Assembly (NCBI GenBank): GCA_030614245.1
Contig: JAUWKK010000162.1
Location: forward strand, 1 to 6,713
Direction: 5' to 3'
Length of the DNA stretch: 6,713 nt
Source of the DNA: Planctomycetota bacterium
GTDB lineage: Bacteria > Planctomycetota > PUPC01 > JABMSA01 > JAUWKK01
Positions 1 to 6,470 of this stretch are shown piece after piece; within the stretch, counting starts at the first letter, position 1; the number at the start of each line of letters is the position of its first letter. Both the position numbers and the translations under genes were made by a program. The notes beneath the pieces are model-generated. The model searched no databases and had not been told where the DNA came from. It saw only the letters and a list, made by a program, of their open reading frames with translations.

Positions 1-2586
1 ATGCTCGTCGAGCACCTGGAAGTGCAGCGTCCTGCCCGGCGGCACCTCGAAGTTCACCGAACCGTCGGCCTCGACCGGGACCGTGCCGAGTATCCGCCTG
101 ACACCGTCCGTCTGCACGAGCGACGTCCTGGGGCCGGACCAGCCGCTGTCGCGCCGCCACAGGCGGTAGGTGCGCGAGTCCATCTCCTGGACCCGCAGAT
201 ACTTGACGCTTCCGCGCGGAAGATCGGGCACGTTCTCGTAAACATTGGGGCTGTAGAGCACGCCCATCTTCAACGGCTTGCGGTCTTTCCCGGTGCCGGG
301 CCACGCGACGAGGTCGCTGTGGGTCGGCGGCCGCTTGCGCGGCTTGACGGGCATGGCGTGCCAGACGTTGTGGGCGCCTTCGTAGATCAGTTCGCGGTTG
401 CCGTGCACGTCCATCAGCATAAGCCTGAACTTGCCGCCCCTGCCGCCGATGCGGGCCGAGACGAGGAAGTCCTTCTCAGAAAGCGGATGCGGCGTCTTGT
501 AGGCCGAGTACCTGCCCGAGCGATGGTATTTCGGCGATTCGATGGGATCAGATGGCGGGCGGCCGCATTCGGGCCATGCGACCTCGGCGGTCACCTTTGT
601 GAGCCCGTGCGGGAAGTTGCGGCCCTTGCTCGTATCGAGAATGCCGATCGAGCCTGCGAACCAGTCGTGGTGCGCGAGGCCCGTGAACATCACGCGGTCG
701 CTGCCGGGGATGGGCCTCGCCTCGGAGAGATGATCGGGCCAGACGCTCTGGTTGCCCCAGAATGTCGCCACGTTCGTGCCGTCCTGGTTGGTCGTCCACA
801 GACTCTGGATGCGCCAGAGCGCCTTGTCGTGATATTCCCATCGCGAGTAGATCACACGGCCGTCGTTCAGCAGCGCCGGCAGCCAGTCCGGCTCGTTGTT
901 CCGGCTGATGACATACATATTCGAGCCGTCGGCGTCGCAGCGGGCGAGCACGTATGAATACGTGTAAGGCATGCAGCGGACATAGGTATGACACCGGGTC
1001 GTGCAGAGCATAATGTGGCCGTCGGGCAGATAGATCGGGTCGATGTCGTCGTAATCGCCGAAGGTAAGCTGCCGCAGCTTGGAGCCGTCAATGTTCATCT
1101 CGAAGATGTGAAAGCTCTTCTCCTCCCACCGCCGGAGGCAGAATAGCACCTTCTTCGCGTCGAACGAGAGATCGAATCGCCAGAAGCTGCCGGGCTTCTC
1201 GGGTGCGAGCTTTTGTATCTTTCCGCCAGGGGAGAGCCCGTCGAGCAGCAGGAGTCGCCCGCCGGGCACGGCCATCATGCCGTTGCGATGCCGCGCCTGG
1301 TGCGGCCATTCCCTGCCTTTCGGGTAAGGATTGTCGATGAATGCCACTCTCGTGAAATCGACGACCGGGTTCTTGAACATTATCCTGCGTTTCACGCGTC
1401 TGACGGCTATGTAGAACTCGGTATCCTTGCCCTTAAGCGCGCCGTATCGGGCGGCAATCTCATCGAGTTCCTTCAGTTCGCGCGAGAGGTCGGGCGCTCC
1501 AGGCCCGGTGGCGATGCGCTCGGCGAGTTCGCGCGCCCACTTGATCTCCTGCATTGCGCGGGCCGCCGTGGGGCGGTTGTCCGCCTGGAACAGCCAGTCC
1601 CTCACCAGGAGCTTGTCGGCCTCGTCGGGGGTGAGAGTGCGAGTTTCAGGCTCGACTGCCATCACTTCGGGGGCGGGCGAGTGAGGTATTGCGACCCGGA
1701 CGAGCCTTTTCGGGAAGCCCTTGTAGCTCTTCCATCTTGCGAACGGGACGCCGTCCGGCGTCTGAAGCTGCGACTGTGACGGCCACGTGCCGGAGTATCC
1801 CGCCGCAGGCTTCTTCAACCCGGCCATCACGACGCACTGCTTCGTCGGCGGGTCAACCGTGAGCAACCCGCTCGTGCGTGCGTCGAGGAAACTGTAATCT
1901 GCTTGATGTGTGTGCGCTGCCTCGAGATTGGCATACGCCGAGAGGCGAACGTCGGTCAGCGGTTTCTTGCCGATGTTGGTCAGAATGAATTCGACACCGG
2001 CGGCGGCCCCCTTGCCCATTGCGGCGCGGATGCGAATACGAAGCCGGCCATCAGCGGTTTCCATCAAGCCGACGGCCTGCGCCCGCCCGGCGACGCCCAT
2101 CGGCCTGATGATGCGGAGGTTCTCGGTGCTGTTACTGTCCGATATAGAAGTGCCTGCACGTCGTGCGGCATCGTCACTGTAATGGACGTAGTAACCGAAT
2201 CGGCTGAGCTGTCCGCCTTTCGGAGATTTCAGGCTCTGCCGCCGCATTCCCTCCCAGAAGAATCTGCCCGGCGCCGCGAGCGCGAAGTCGGTCGTGTCAT
2301 TCGCGATCCAGGCGACGGGAGCGGCCTTGCCGGCATCGGATGGCGGCTCGGAAAGTTCAGCGAACTCGGAGCGCACGCTTTCCAGGTGCTTCGCGAGCTT
2401 GGCATACGAATTGGCGAATGCGAAGAGCACGACCTCGCGGGCGGATTTGCCGGGTTCCAACGTGCCGAGGTGCCACGTGAGCACGCCATCGGTGTTGCCG
2501 GACGATTCGATTCCCGCCGCCATACACGAAACGCTCATGCCGAAAGCGAGCATAACTGAAAGACAAAGACGAGAAGACAATCTCAT
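1..2586 (-). CDS. Secreted hydrazine-synthase-alpha-like / PD40 beta-propeller protein (3' end outside window)
   Basis: The frame is open for 862 codons from the ATG at 2586 to the left edge, with no stop, so the C-terminus is missing. The start is supported by an AAAGGAAG Shine-Dalgarno (2594-2601; AGGA core 9 nt from ATG) and by a signal peptide: basic MRLSSR, a hydrophobic core to about residue 18, then SCMAAG as likely cleavage zone. Residues 30-320 form an N-terminal region I do not recognise. Residues 325-400 are helical and charged. From about 405 on, the protein strongly resembles the large planctomycete-type proteins carrying the hydrazine synthase alpha subunit middle domain: RHRNGMMAVPGG (433-444), RFDLSFDAKKVLF, TolB-like RQLTFGDYDDIDPIYLPDG (505-523), EPDWLPALLNDGR (565-577), GLAHHDWFAGSIG (636-648), and near the edge RRILGTVPVEADGSVNFEVP. 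Family members usually end with a CxxCH haem motif, which would lie outside the window. No hydrazine synthase activity should be assumed. The family's role in non-anammox bacteria is unknown; export to periplasm or surface is inferred. Confidence 0.85.
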   Translation of the reverse strand, partial: MRLSSRLCLSVMLAFGMSVSCMAAGIESSGNTDGVLTWHLGTLEPGKSAREVVLFAFANSYAKLAKHLESVRSEFAELSEPPSDAGKAAPVAWIANDTTDFALAAPGRFFWEGMRRQSLKSPKGGQLSRFGYYVHYSDDAARRAGTSISDSNSTENLRIIRPMGVAGRAQAVGLMETADGRLRIRIRAAMGKGAAAGVEFILTNIGKKPLTDVRLSAYANLEAAHTHQADYSFLDARTSGLLTVDPPTKQCVVMAGLKKPAAGYSGTWPSQSQLQTPDGVPFARWKSYKGFPKRLVRVAIPHSPAPEVMAVEPETRTLTPDEADKLLVRDWLFQADNRPTAARAMQEIKWARELAERIATGPGAPDLSRELKELDEIAARYGALKGKDTEFYIAVRRVKRRIMFKNPVVDFTRVAFIDNPYPKGREWPHQARHRNGMMAVPGGRLLLLDGLSPGGKIQKLAPEKPGSFWRFDLSFDAKKVLFCLRRWEEKSFHIFEMNIDGSKLRQLTFGDYDDIDPIYLPDGHIMLCTTRCHTYVRCMPYTYSYVLARCDADGSNMYVISRNNEPDWLPALLNDGRVIYSRWEYHDKALWRIQSLWTTNQDGTNVATFWGNQSVWPDHLSEARPIPGSDRVMFTGLAHHDWFAGSIGILDTSKGRNFPHGLTKVTAEVAWPECGRPPSDPIESPKYHRSGRYSAYKTPHPLSEKDFLVSARIGGRGGKFRLMLMDVHGNRELIYEGAHNVWHAMPVKPRKRPPTHSDLVAWPGTGKDRKPLKMGVLYSPNVYENVPDLPRGSVKYLRVQEMDSRTYRLWRRDSGWSGPRTSLVQTDGVRRILGTVPVEADGSVNFEVPPGRTLHFQVLDEH

Positions 2587-2593
2587 AGTGCTA

Positions 2594-2601
2594 CTTCCTT
2601 T
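2594..2601 (-). promoter_or_regulatory. Shine-Dalgarno of the secreted protein, overlapping the relic's stop codon
   Basis: AAAGGAAG on the minus strand lies 7 nt before the ATG at 2586 (AGGA core 9 nt away) and fixes that start. Its first A is also the last base of the TGA that closes the oxidoreductase relic (2601-2603). This is the spacing expected for two genes once translated in series. Confidence 0.7.
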
Positions 2602-2766
2602 CACAGGCGCCGTGGTGCCCGGCGATGATTGCCGAACGGAGGGCTGGCTGCCTCGCCGCCGATGAAGCATTCGCCCGTGGAGCCCCAGTATCGGTTTGCG
2701 ACCGAGGCGATACGCCATGCTGCCGAGATGGCACCAGACAGTCATCCTGTGGCCGATCTCGACGTT
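2601..2766 (-). pseudogene. Gfo/Idh/MocA-family oxidoreductase, frameshifted C-terminal remnant
   Basis: Two minus-strand segments in different frames together read like the extreme C-terminus of a Gfo/Idh/MocA-type NAD(P)-dependent oxidoreductase. Segment one (2766-2695) gives VEIGHRMTVWCHLGS then MAYRLGRK, matching the family's typical VEIGHR...CHLGNIAYRLGRKL. Segment two (2693-2601) gives RYWGSTGECFIGGEAA and ends in RRAPRRL then TGA, matching the usual RWDP..E.F.GDEEAN...RAPW.L ending. Treating base 2694 as a one-nucleotide insertion joins them. Upstream, an in-frame TGA (2776-2778) and then the stop of the next gene (2799) leave no room for the remaining roughly 350-400 residues, so nothing functional can be made. 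The final residues are also eroded. The remnant sits directly before the secreted-protein gene, which suggests the two once formed an operon. The family match is from memory of conserved C-terminal sequence, not a database search. Confidence 0.75.
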
Positions 2767-2798
2767 CAGAGCGGCGTATCAGCAGACTCACCGGCCAG

Positions 2799-3404
2799 TT
2801 ACTGTGCAACTGCTTTCAATTGCTGTTCAAGGGCTTTCCATTGCTGTTCAAAGGCTTTCAATTCGCGTGCAATCGCGCCGCGGTCCACCTCGCTCGCCTG
2901 CCGAATCGCACTGAGACTGAAATCAGCCCACTTAAGCTTCTTGCTCCAGGCCGCACGACTGATCTTGAATCTCTCATCAAACGGCATGGGTAGCAATAAC
3001 ATCGCGACTTCGTCAAAGCGAATTCCAATGATACTGTTAAGGACGTCTTCCAGCCGCTCGCTTTTTCTCACAACCGCGTTGACAATCGTCTGAGAATCCT
3101 TCACGCTGATTTTGCGTTCGACGATGCTGAAAGCCAAAAGCCATTGTTCGTCCTCCTGGAGGCGGAGTATTTGGCCTGCATGCCCAACCCGAATGTTGCC
3201 TTCGTCAACCTGCCACCGAATGCCTTCCGGCAGAAGAAATACTCTGTGCAGTTGGCGCAGACGGTCCTCGGACATCGAGACTTCCTTCGCAATGCGCTTG
3301 TAACTTGGATGTCTCCCATACAGGACGTCAACTGCCTGCCCCAGTTCCGATGGCTTCTTAACGCCCGGCTGGTCCAAGAAACCTGTGGCTGTTTCGTAAT
3401 CCAT
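2799..3404 (-). CDS. Small ParB/KorB-like helix-turn-helix protein with C-terminal heptad coil
   Basis: 201 residues, ATG at 3404 and TAA at 2799-2801. The start lies 4 nt after the stop of the ParB-like gene (TGA TCTG ATG), so translation is probably coupled; GGAG 11 nt upstream is a weak ribosome site. Residues 34-55 (SYKRIAKEVSMSEDRLRQLH...) look like a helix-turn-helix. LPEGIRWQVDEGNIRVGHA (58-76) and ERKISVKDSQTIV (96-108) follow the ParB/KorB pattern 'LPeev...v..G.l..GHA..ll' and '..lSvr..e.lv'. It has no Srx-fold ParB N-terminal domain. Residues 108-170 are mixed with a hydrophobic AMLLLP patch. The last 23 residues, roughly from ARELKAFEQQ on, form regular heptads (LKAFEQQ, WKALEQQ, LKAVAQ) expected to make a short coiled coil, probably for oligomerisation. 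Inferred role: DNA-binding partner of the upstream ParB-like protein. Base composition is lower in GC than the flanking genes. It could also be a free-standing transcriptional regulator. Confidence 0.75.
   Translation of the reverse strand: MDYETATGFLDQPGVKKPSELGQAVDVLYGRHPSYKRIAKEVSMSEDRLRQLHRVFLLPEGIRWQVDEGNIRVGHAGQILRLQEDEQWLLAFSIVERKISVKDSQTIVNAVVRKSERLEDVLNSIIGIRFDEVAMLLLPMPFDERFKISRAAWSKKLKWADFSLSAIRQASEVDRGAIARELKAFEQQWKALEQQLKAVAQ
2811..2873 (-). repeat. 21-bp tandem repeat (3 copies, the last diverged) encoding a coiled-coil heptad
   Basis: Plus-strand copies are 2811-2831, 2832-2852 and 2853-2873. The first two match at 18 of 21 bases, the second and third at 15 of 21. Each copy starts with GGCTTTC or TGCTTTC. 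The period equals seven codons, and on the minus strand it encodes the heptads at the C-terminus of the helix-turn-helix protein. Copy number could therefore change the coil length in steps of one heptad without breaking the frame. Confidence 0.8.
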
Positions 3405-3408
3405 CAGA

Positions 3409-4260
3409 TCACACGCTCCGCAGTGTCTCTGCGATCATGTGGGCAATAATTGTAGCCTCGTCAGTTAGGCCTCGTTCGTTTCCCCACTCAATCAATTTGC
3501 CATGCAAAGCTTGGGGGATAGCAACTTCCACGGTTCCGCTTTCTGTCGTAGAACTCTGGTGTACTGCCTTCTGCAGGTCGTCAATGGAGGCTGCTGGGCC
3601 CAGTTGTTTGAGCGCCTTCCTCGCCCGCTTACTGTCATCTGTGCCGAGCGTCATGATCCAGTCGGCTCGTTCCTTCATGATCTCGCGCGAGCGCTCAGGG
3701 GCTACCGGATAATGACTGAATTTAGCAATTGCTATGGCATCCTGAACCTTGAGGCTTGCGTCATCCATCCTCTTAGCAACCTCTTCGGGTAGAGCCACCA
3801 ACGGATCATAATTCATGACGCTCTGGGGGCTCATTCCGAAGAAATTCGCTACAATATCCCGGCTTTCTGCTAGTGACTTGCCTTCTTTCGTATACCTCAG
3901 CACCATTCTGTGGACCCAGTAGGCTTTGTCGCTCTTCGTAAGATTGCTTCTGCCCTCGTTTTCAGCCCAAGATTGCCGAATGGCAGCATCGTCGTCGATC
4001 TCTTGCTCGACGGCAGGGATCGTTTCGTGTCCCAGCTCCAAACAGGCCTTCAGCCTGCACTGCCCTATAACAACCTCATACTGGAATTGGGAGGAGCTGT
4101 CAGGATGCGGCCGGACAATGATTGGACAAGTCCTCCAAAAACCATGCTGTTCTATCGAGGCCTTCACCTTCTCCACGCTCTCTTCGATTTGACTCTTCCG
4201 CACGTTGACCGTGCTGTCTGGATCGATACTGGCCGTCTGAATGTCCAAAACTTCGTCCAT
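3409..4260 (-). CDS. ParB-like DNA-binding protein (orphan, no ParA)
   Basis: 283 residues. The frame stays open upstream to 4932, but that part runs antiparallel-in-frame through nrnA and is not real. The ATG at 4260 is preferred because GAGGAG (4268-4273) lies 7 nt before it; the ATG at 4266 is only 1 nt from the same site. Residues 19-107 show the ParB/Srx-type N-domain: NVRKSQIE (QPR-box position), VKASIEQHGFW...PIIVRP (32-51), YEVVIGQCRLKACLELG (61-77, the CTP-binding GERRxRA loop position), and ENEGRSNLTKSDKA (100-113, the ENxxRxxL box). A helix-turn-helix follows (about 130-151, SLAESRDIVANFFGMSPQSV), then ALPEEVAKRMDD. The C-terminus (243-281, VEVAIPQALHGKL...MIAETL) could be a small dimerisation or ribbon-helix-helix-like unit. 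No ParA ATPase gene is adjacent, so a classic partition role is doubtful. It more likely acts as a regulator or nucleoid-binding protein with its small partner just downstream. GC is about 45-53% in sampled lines, unlike its neighbours, which suggests acquisition by transfer. Confidence 0.85.
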   Translation of the reverse strand: MDEVLDIQTASIDPDSTVNVRKSQIEESVEKVKASIEQHGFWRTCPIIVRPHPDSSSQFQYEVVIGQCRLKACLELGHETIPAVEQEIDDDAAIRQSWAENEGRSNLTKSDKAYWVHRMVLRYTKEGKSLAESRDIVANFFGMSPQSVMNYDPLVALPEEVAKRMDDASLKVQDAIAIAKFSHYPVAPERSREIMKERADWIMTLGTDDSKRARKALKQLGPAASIDDLQKAVHQSSTTESGTVEVAIPQALHGKLIEWGNERGLTDEATIIAHMIAETLRSV

Positions 4261-4322
4261 CTTCATTCTCCTCAATTTCGCTGCGGAGATACCGCCGCAC
4301 CTGAACAATGACGGATAGGGCT

Positions 4323-4332
4323 CGAGCGCTCG
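4323..4332. promoter_or_regulatory. Perfect 10-bp palindrome in the ParB-like leader, candidate operator
   Basis: CGAGCGCTCG is an exact palindrome lying between the predicted transcription start (about 4350) and the ParB-like start codon. A nine-of-ten copy (CGAGCGCTCA) lies inside the ParB-like gene at 3688-3697. ParB and KorB proteins commonly bind palindromes and regulate themselves, so this is a candidate binding site. GC-rich palindromes also arise by chance, so this is weak. Confidence 0.25.
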
Positions 4333-4356
4333 CATCGACTGCCCCCACATTGATCC

Positions 4357-4385
4357 ATTGTATTCCCGATCCGGCCCTTCTGCAA
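4357..4385 (-). promoter_or_regulatory. Predicted sigma-70-type promoter of the ParB-like cassette
   Basis: On the minus strand, TTGCAG (4385-4380) is followed by a 17-nt spacer and TACAAT (4362-4357), a good -10 box (5 of 6) with a partial -35 box (3 of 6). An eight-A run lies about 5 nt upstream of the -35 region and could act like an UP element. The predicted start near 4350 leaves a leader of about 90 nt. Two GATCC words (4352-4356 and 4368-4372) flank the -10 box and could be part of an operator. The 98-nt stretch between this promoter and the nrnA stop shows no convincing terminator. Confidence 0.45.
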
Positions 4386-4484
4386 CAACTTTTTTTTCAC
4401 GGATGATGGGAAGTTCCCAGATATCGTTGACCCCTCGTAAGGAGCTCGCGGTGTTTGGCGAAAGTGCGGAAGACCTGCCGACCA

Positions 4485-5495
4485 TCATTCTGCTGAAGCG
4501 TCGAGCGCTGCCCTGGCGGCGGCTGTTACGCGCGGGATCAGGTCGTCGAGCGGCTCGGAGGTCGATATGCCGGCCGCGAGGCGATGGCCTCCGCCGCCGA
4601 ACCGCCCGGCGAGCTCGGCCACGTCGACCCTGTATTTCGATCTCAGGCTCACCTTGCTGCTGCCGTCGGCCAACTCGCAGAAGAAGATGATCAGTTCGGT
4701 GTCCTCGATGGTCCTGACGAGGTCGATGAAGCCTTCGCAGTCCTCGTTGTCGGCTCCGGTGGCGGCGGAGTCTTCGGACTTCAGGACGAACCAGGCGATT
4801 CGCCCGTCGGCTTCCGAATGGAGCGATGCGAGCGCGCGTGCCAGCAGGCGGATGCCTTGCCAGCGATTGCGTTCGTATATCTGCCTGTACATCTTGCTGA
4901 CGTCGAGGCCGGTTTCGGCGAGTTCGGCGCATTCCACGAGCGTTTCGGGGCTTGTATTGGGGAAGCGGAACCAGCCGCAGTCGGTGGCGATGGCAACGTA
5001 GAGCGGCTCGGCTATGTCGCGGGTCATCCTGCCGCCGAGGTGCCGCAGGGCTTCGGCGATCAGCGAGCCGGTGGCCGGAGCTTCGGGGACGATGATGTCG
5101 ATGTCGGCGAAGCCGTTGTTGGACTGATGATGGTCGATGCAGATCGTTTGCGCGTTGAGTTTTGCCATCACCGCTCCGAGCCTGCCGACCCGCTGCCAGC
5201 CCGAGACGTCGAGAACGAATAGCACATCTGCCGCTTGCAGGATCGGGTCGTCACGTCCCGGCTCGTATACGTGAGTTTCGCCGGCGGGATCGAGGAAATC
5301 GTAGACGCGCGGCACAGGATCATTCGCGATCACGGTCGCATCGCATCCAAGCTGCCGCAGCAGGCGTGCGAGCGCGAGCTCCGAGCCGACCGCGTCGCCG
5401 TCGGGCCTGACGTGTGCCGTCACAATGCACGCCGGGCGGCTTTCGAGAAGCTCGCGGACGCGATCCCATCGATCGGAGAATCTCTGGTGGGGCAT
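4485..5495 (-). CDS. nrnA: NrnA-type DHH/DHHA1 phosphoesterase (oligoribonuclease / pAp phosphatase)
   Basis: 336 residues, close to the usual size of 310-340 for NrnA. All metal-binding motifs of the DHH superfamily are visible: TAHVRPDGDAVGS (26-38, the H..PDGDA motif), VLDVSGWQRVG (94-104), IDHHQSN (120-126, the DHH signature) and AIATDCGWFRFPN (168-180). The C-terminal DHHA1 substrate-binding domain carries the glycine-rich FGGGGHRLAAG (299-309). Proteins of this type are cytosolic manganese-dependent enzymes that cleave RNA oligonucleotides of 2-5 residues to mononucleotides and often dephosphorylate 3'-phosphoadenosine 5'-phosphate. The choice between these activities cannot be read from sequence. 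The ATG at 5495 lies 9 nt after the mdh stop with only a weak ribosome site (GAG), so translation is likely coupled to mdh. In GC-rich phyla this gene more often lies beside truB and rbfA; here it follows TCA-cycle genes. Confidence 0.92.
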   Translation of the reverse strand: MPHQRFSDRWDRVRELLESRPACIVTAHVRPDGDAVGSELALARLLRQLGCDATVIANDPVPRVYDFLDPAGETHVYEPGRDDPILQAADVLFVLDVSGWQRVGRLGAVMAKLNAQTICIDHHQSNNGFADIDIIVPEAPATGSLIAEALRHLGGRMTRDIAEPLYVAIATDCGWFRFPNTSPETLVECAELAETGLDVSKMYRQIYERNRWQGIRLLARALASLHSEADGRIAWFVLKSEDSAATGADNEDCEGFIDLVRTIEDTELIIFFCELADGSSKVSLRSKYRVDVAELAGRFGGGGHRLAAGISTSEPLDDLIPRVTAAARAALDASAE

Positions 5496-5504
5496 TGTTT
5501 AGCT

Positions 5505-6431
5505 CTACAGTCCAACCTTGTTCATGCTCTCGCGGACGTGTTCGGCGGAAACGGCAAGTGCGGCGCTTTCTTCGTCGGTGAGGTCGAGTTCTATCACGTC
5601 TTCAACGCCTTTGCGGCCAAGCCTTACCGGGACTCCGACGAACACATCTTTGATGCCGTATTCGCCCTGGAGCAGTGTGCAAACGGGCAGAATCTGCTTT
5701 TGATCTCTGAGGATACTGGCCGCCATCGCGGCGGCCGACGCCGCCGGTGCGTAGTATGCGCTGGCCGTCTTGAGCAGCCGGCCGATCTCGGCTCCGCCGC
5801 TGCGGGTGCGTTCGACGAGTTGCTCGATGCGTTCGGCCGGCAGCAGTTGCGGCAGTGCTATTCCGCCGACGGTGCAGTAGCGTGGCAGCGGTACCATCGA
5901 GTCGCCGTGCCCACCGAGCACCATGGCGCTGACTTCCTTGACGGAGCAGCCGAGTTCCATCGCGATGAAGCAGCGCAGGCGCGCCGAATCGAGGACGCCC
6001 GCCATTCCCATCACGCGCTCCCTAGCGAAGCCCGTCTCATGGTGTGCCACGGCTGTCATCACGTCGAGCGGATTGGTGACCATTATGATGATGGCATCGG
6101 GAGCGTTGTCGCGTACGGCCCTCGATAGCTCTGCGATGATGCCGGCATTTTTCGCCAGCAGGTCATCGCGGCTCATTCCGGGCTTGCGCGCGAGCCCGGC
6201 TGTGATTATGACGACGTCGGCGCCTTCCACGTCGGCGACGTCGTTGCTCCCGGTGACGATTGCATCGCAGCCGAGTATTGGTGCCGACTGCATCATATCG
6301 AGCGCCTTACCCTGCGGCAGACCCTCGATGAGGTCGATCAGGGTCACGTCTGCAAGTTCAGTTTCGAGAATGCGTTGTGCCGTGGTGGCGCCTACGTGCC
6401 CGGCGCCTATGACGGCGACTTTCGGTCGCAT
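5505..6431 (-). CDS. mdh: Malate dehydrogenase, LDH-like NAD-dependent type
   Basis: 308 residues, normal for LDH-like malate dehydrogenases. The enzyme interconverts malate and oxaloacetate with NAD in the cytosol as the last TCA step. The Rossmann dinucleotide loop is GAGHVGATTA (9-18), and Asp33 at the end of strand two indicates NAD rather than NADP. The mobile loop reads GLARKPGMSRDDLL (79-92): arginine at position 82, where lactate dehydrogenases have glutamine, points to malate or oxaloacetate, and Arg88 is the second substrate arginine. VTNPLDVMT (118-126), Asp148 with Arg151 (GVLDSARLR), and the catalytic GGHGDSMVP (173-181, His175) complete the active site. The frame extends upstream to 6494, but the start at 6431 is chosen because GGGAGG (6441-6446) lies 9 nt before it and the Rossmann fold begins at once. 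Confidence 0.96.
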   Translation of the reverse strand: MRPKVAVIGAGHVGATTAQRILETELADVTLIDLIEGLPQGKALDMMQSAPILGCDAIVTGSNDVADVEGADVVIITAGLARKPGMSRDDLLAKNAGIIAELSRAVRDNAPDAIIIMVTNPLDVMTAVAHHETGFARERVMGMAGVLDSARLRCFIAMELGCSVKEVSAMVLGGHGDSMVPLPRYCTVGGIALPQLLPAERIEQLVERTRSGGAEIGRLLKTASAYYAPAASAAAMAASILRDQKQILPVCTLLQGEYGIKDVFVGVPVRLGRKGVEDVIELDLTDEESAALAVSAEHVRESMNKVGL

Positions 6432-6440
6432 GCAAGCCTT

Positions 6441-6446
6441 CCTCCC
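6441..6446 (-). promoter_or_regulatory. Strong Shine-Dalgarno deciding the mdh start
   Basis: GGGAGG on the minus strand lies 9 nt before the ATG at 6431. It excludes the longer in-frame ATG at 6494, which overlaps the end of the isocitrate dehydrogenase gene and would add 21 residues foreign to the family. Confidence 0.75.
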
Positions 6447-6470
6447 GGGAAAGGAGCCGCAGTAAGTAAG

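Noticed and set aside
1..957. Plus-strand open frame of 318 codons starting at base 1
   Set aside because: It lies opposite the secreted-protein gene, codon on codon, and its protein is low-complexity Arg/Ala/Val-rich with no motif. Such frames arise in GC-rich antisense sequence. The same holds for plus-strand frames at 1213-1779, 1903-2559, 4584-5222 and 5235-6128.
2474..2479. CACGTG with partly symmetric flanks as a parS site
   Set aside because: The flanks do not match the conserved parS palindrome once aligned on the centre, and the word lies in conserved coding sequence of the secreted protein.
2591..2809. 72-codon minus-strand open frame between the helix-turn-helix gene and the secreted protein
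   Set aside because: It is a third frame through the oxidoreductase relic, has no ribosome site, and only the two other frames show family-like residues.
4398..4440. Intrinsic terminator after nrnA (GGGAACTTCCC followed by an A-run on the minus strand)
   Set aside because: The inverted repeat leaves only one unpaired base, so it cannot form a hairpin, and the run is A rather than T in the transcribed direction.
4267..4932. N-terminal extension of the ParB-like frame up to an ATG at 4932
   Set aside because: It overlaps nrnA on the same strand in another frame and reads as an arginine-rich string. The ribosome site at 4268-4273 and the family's domain start place the true start at 4260.
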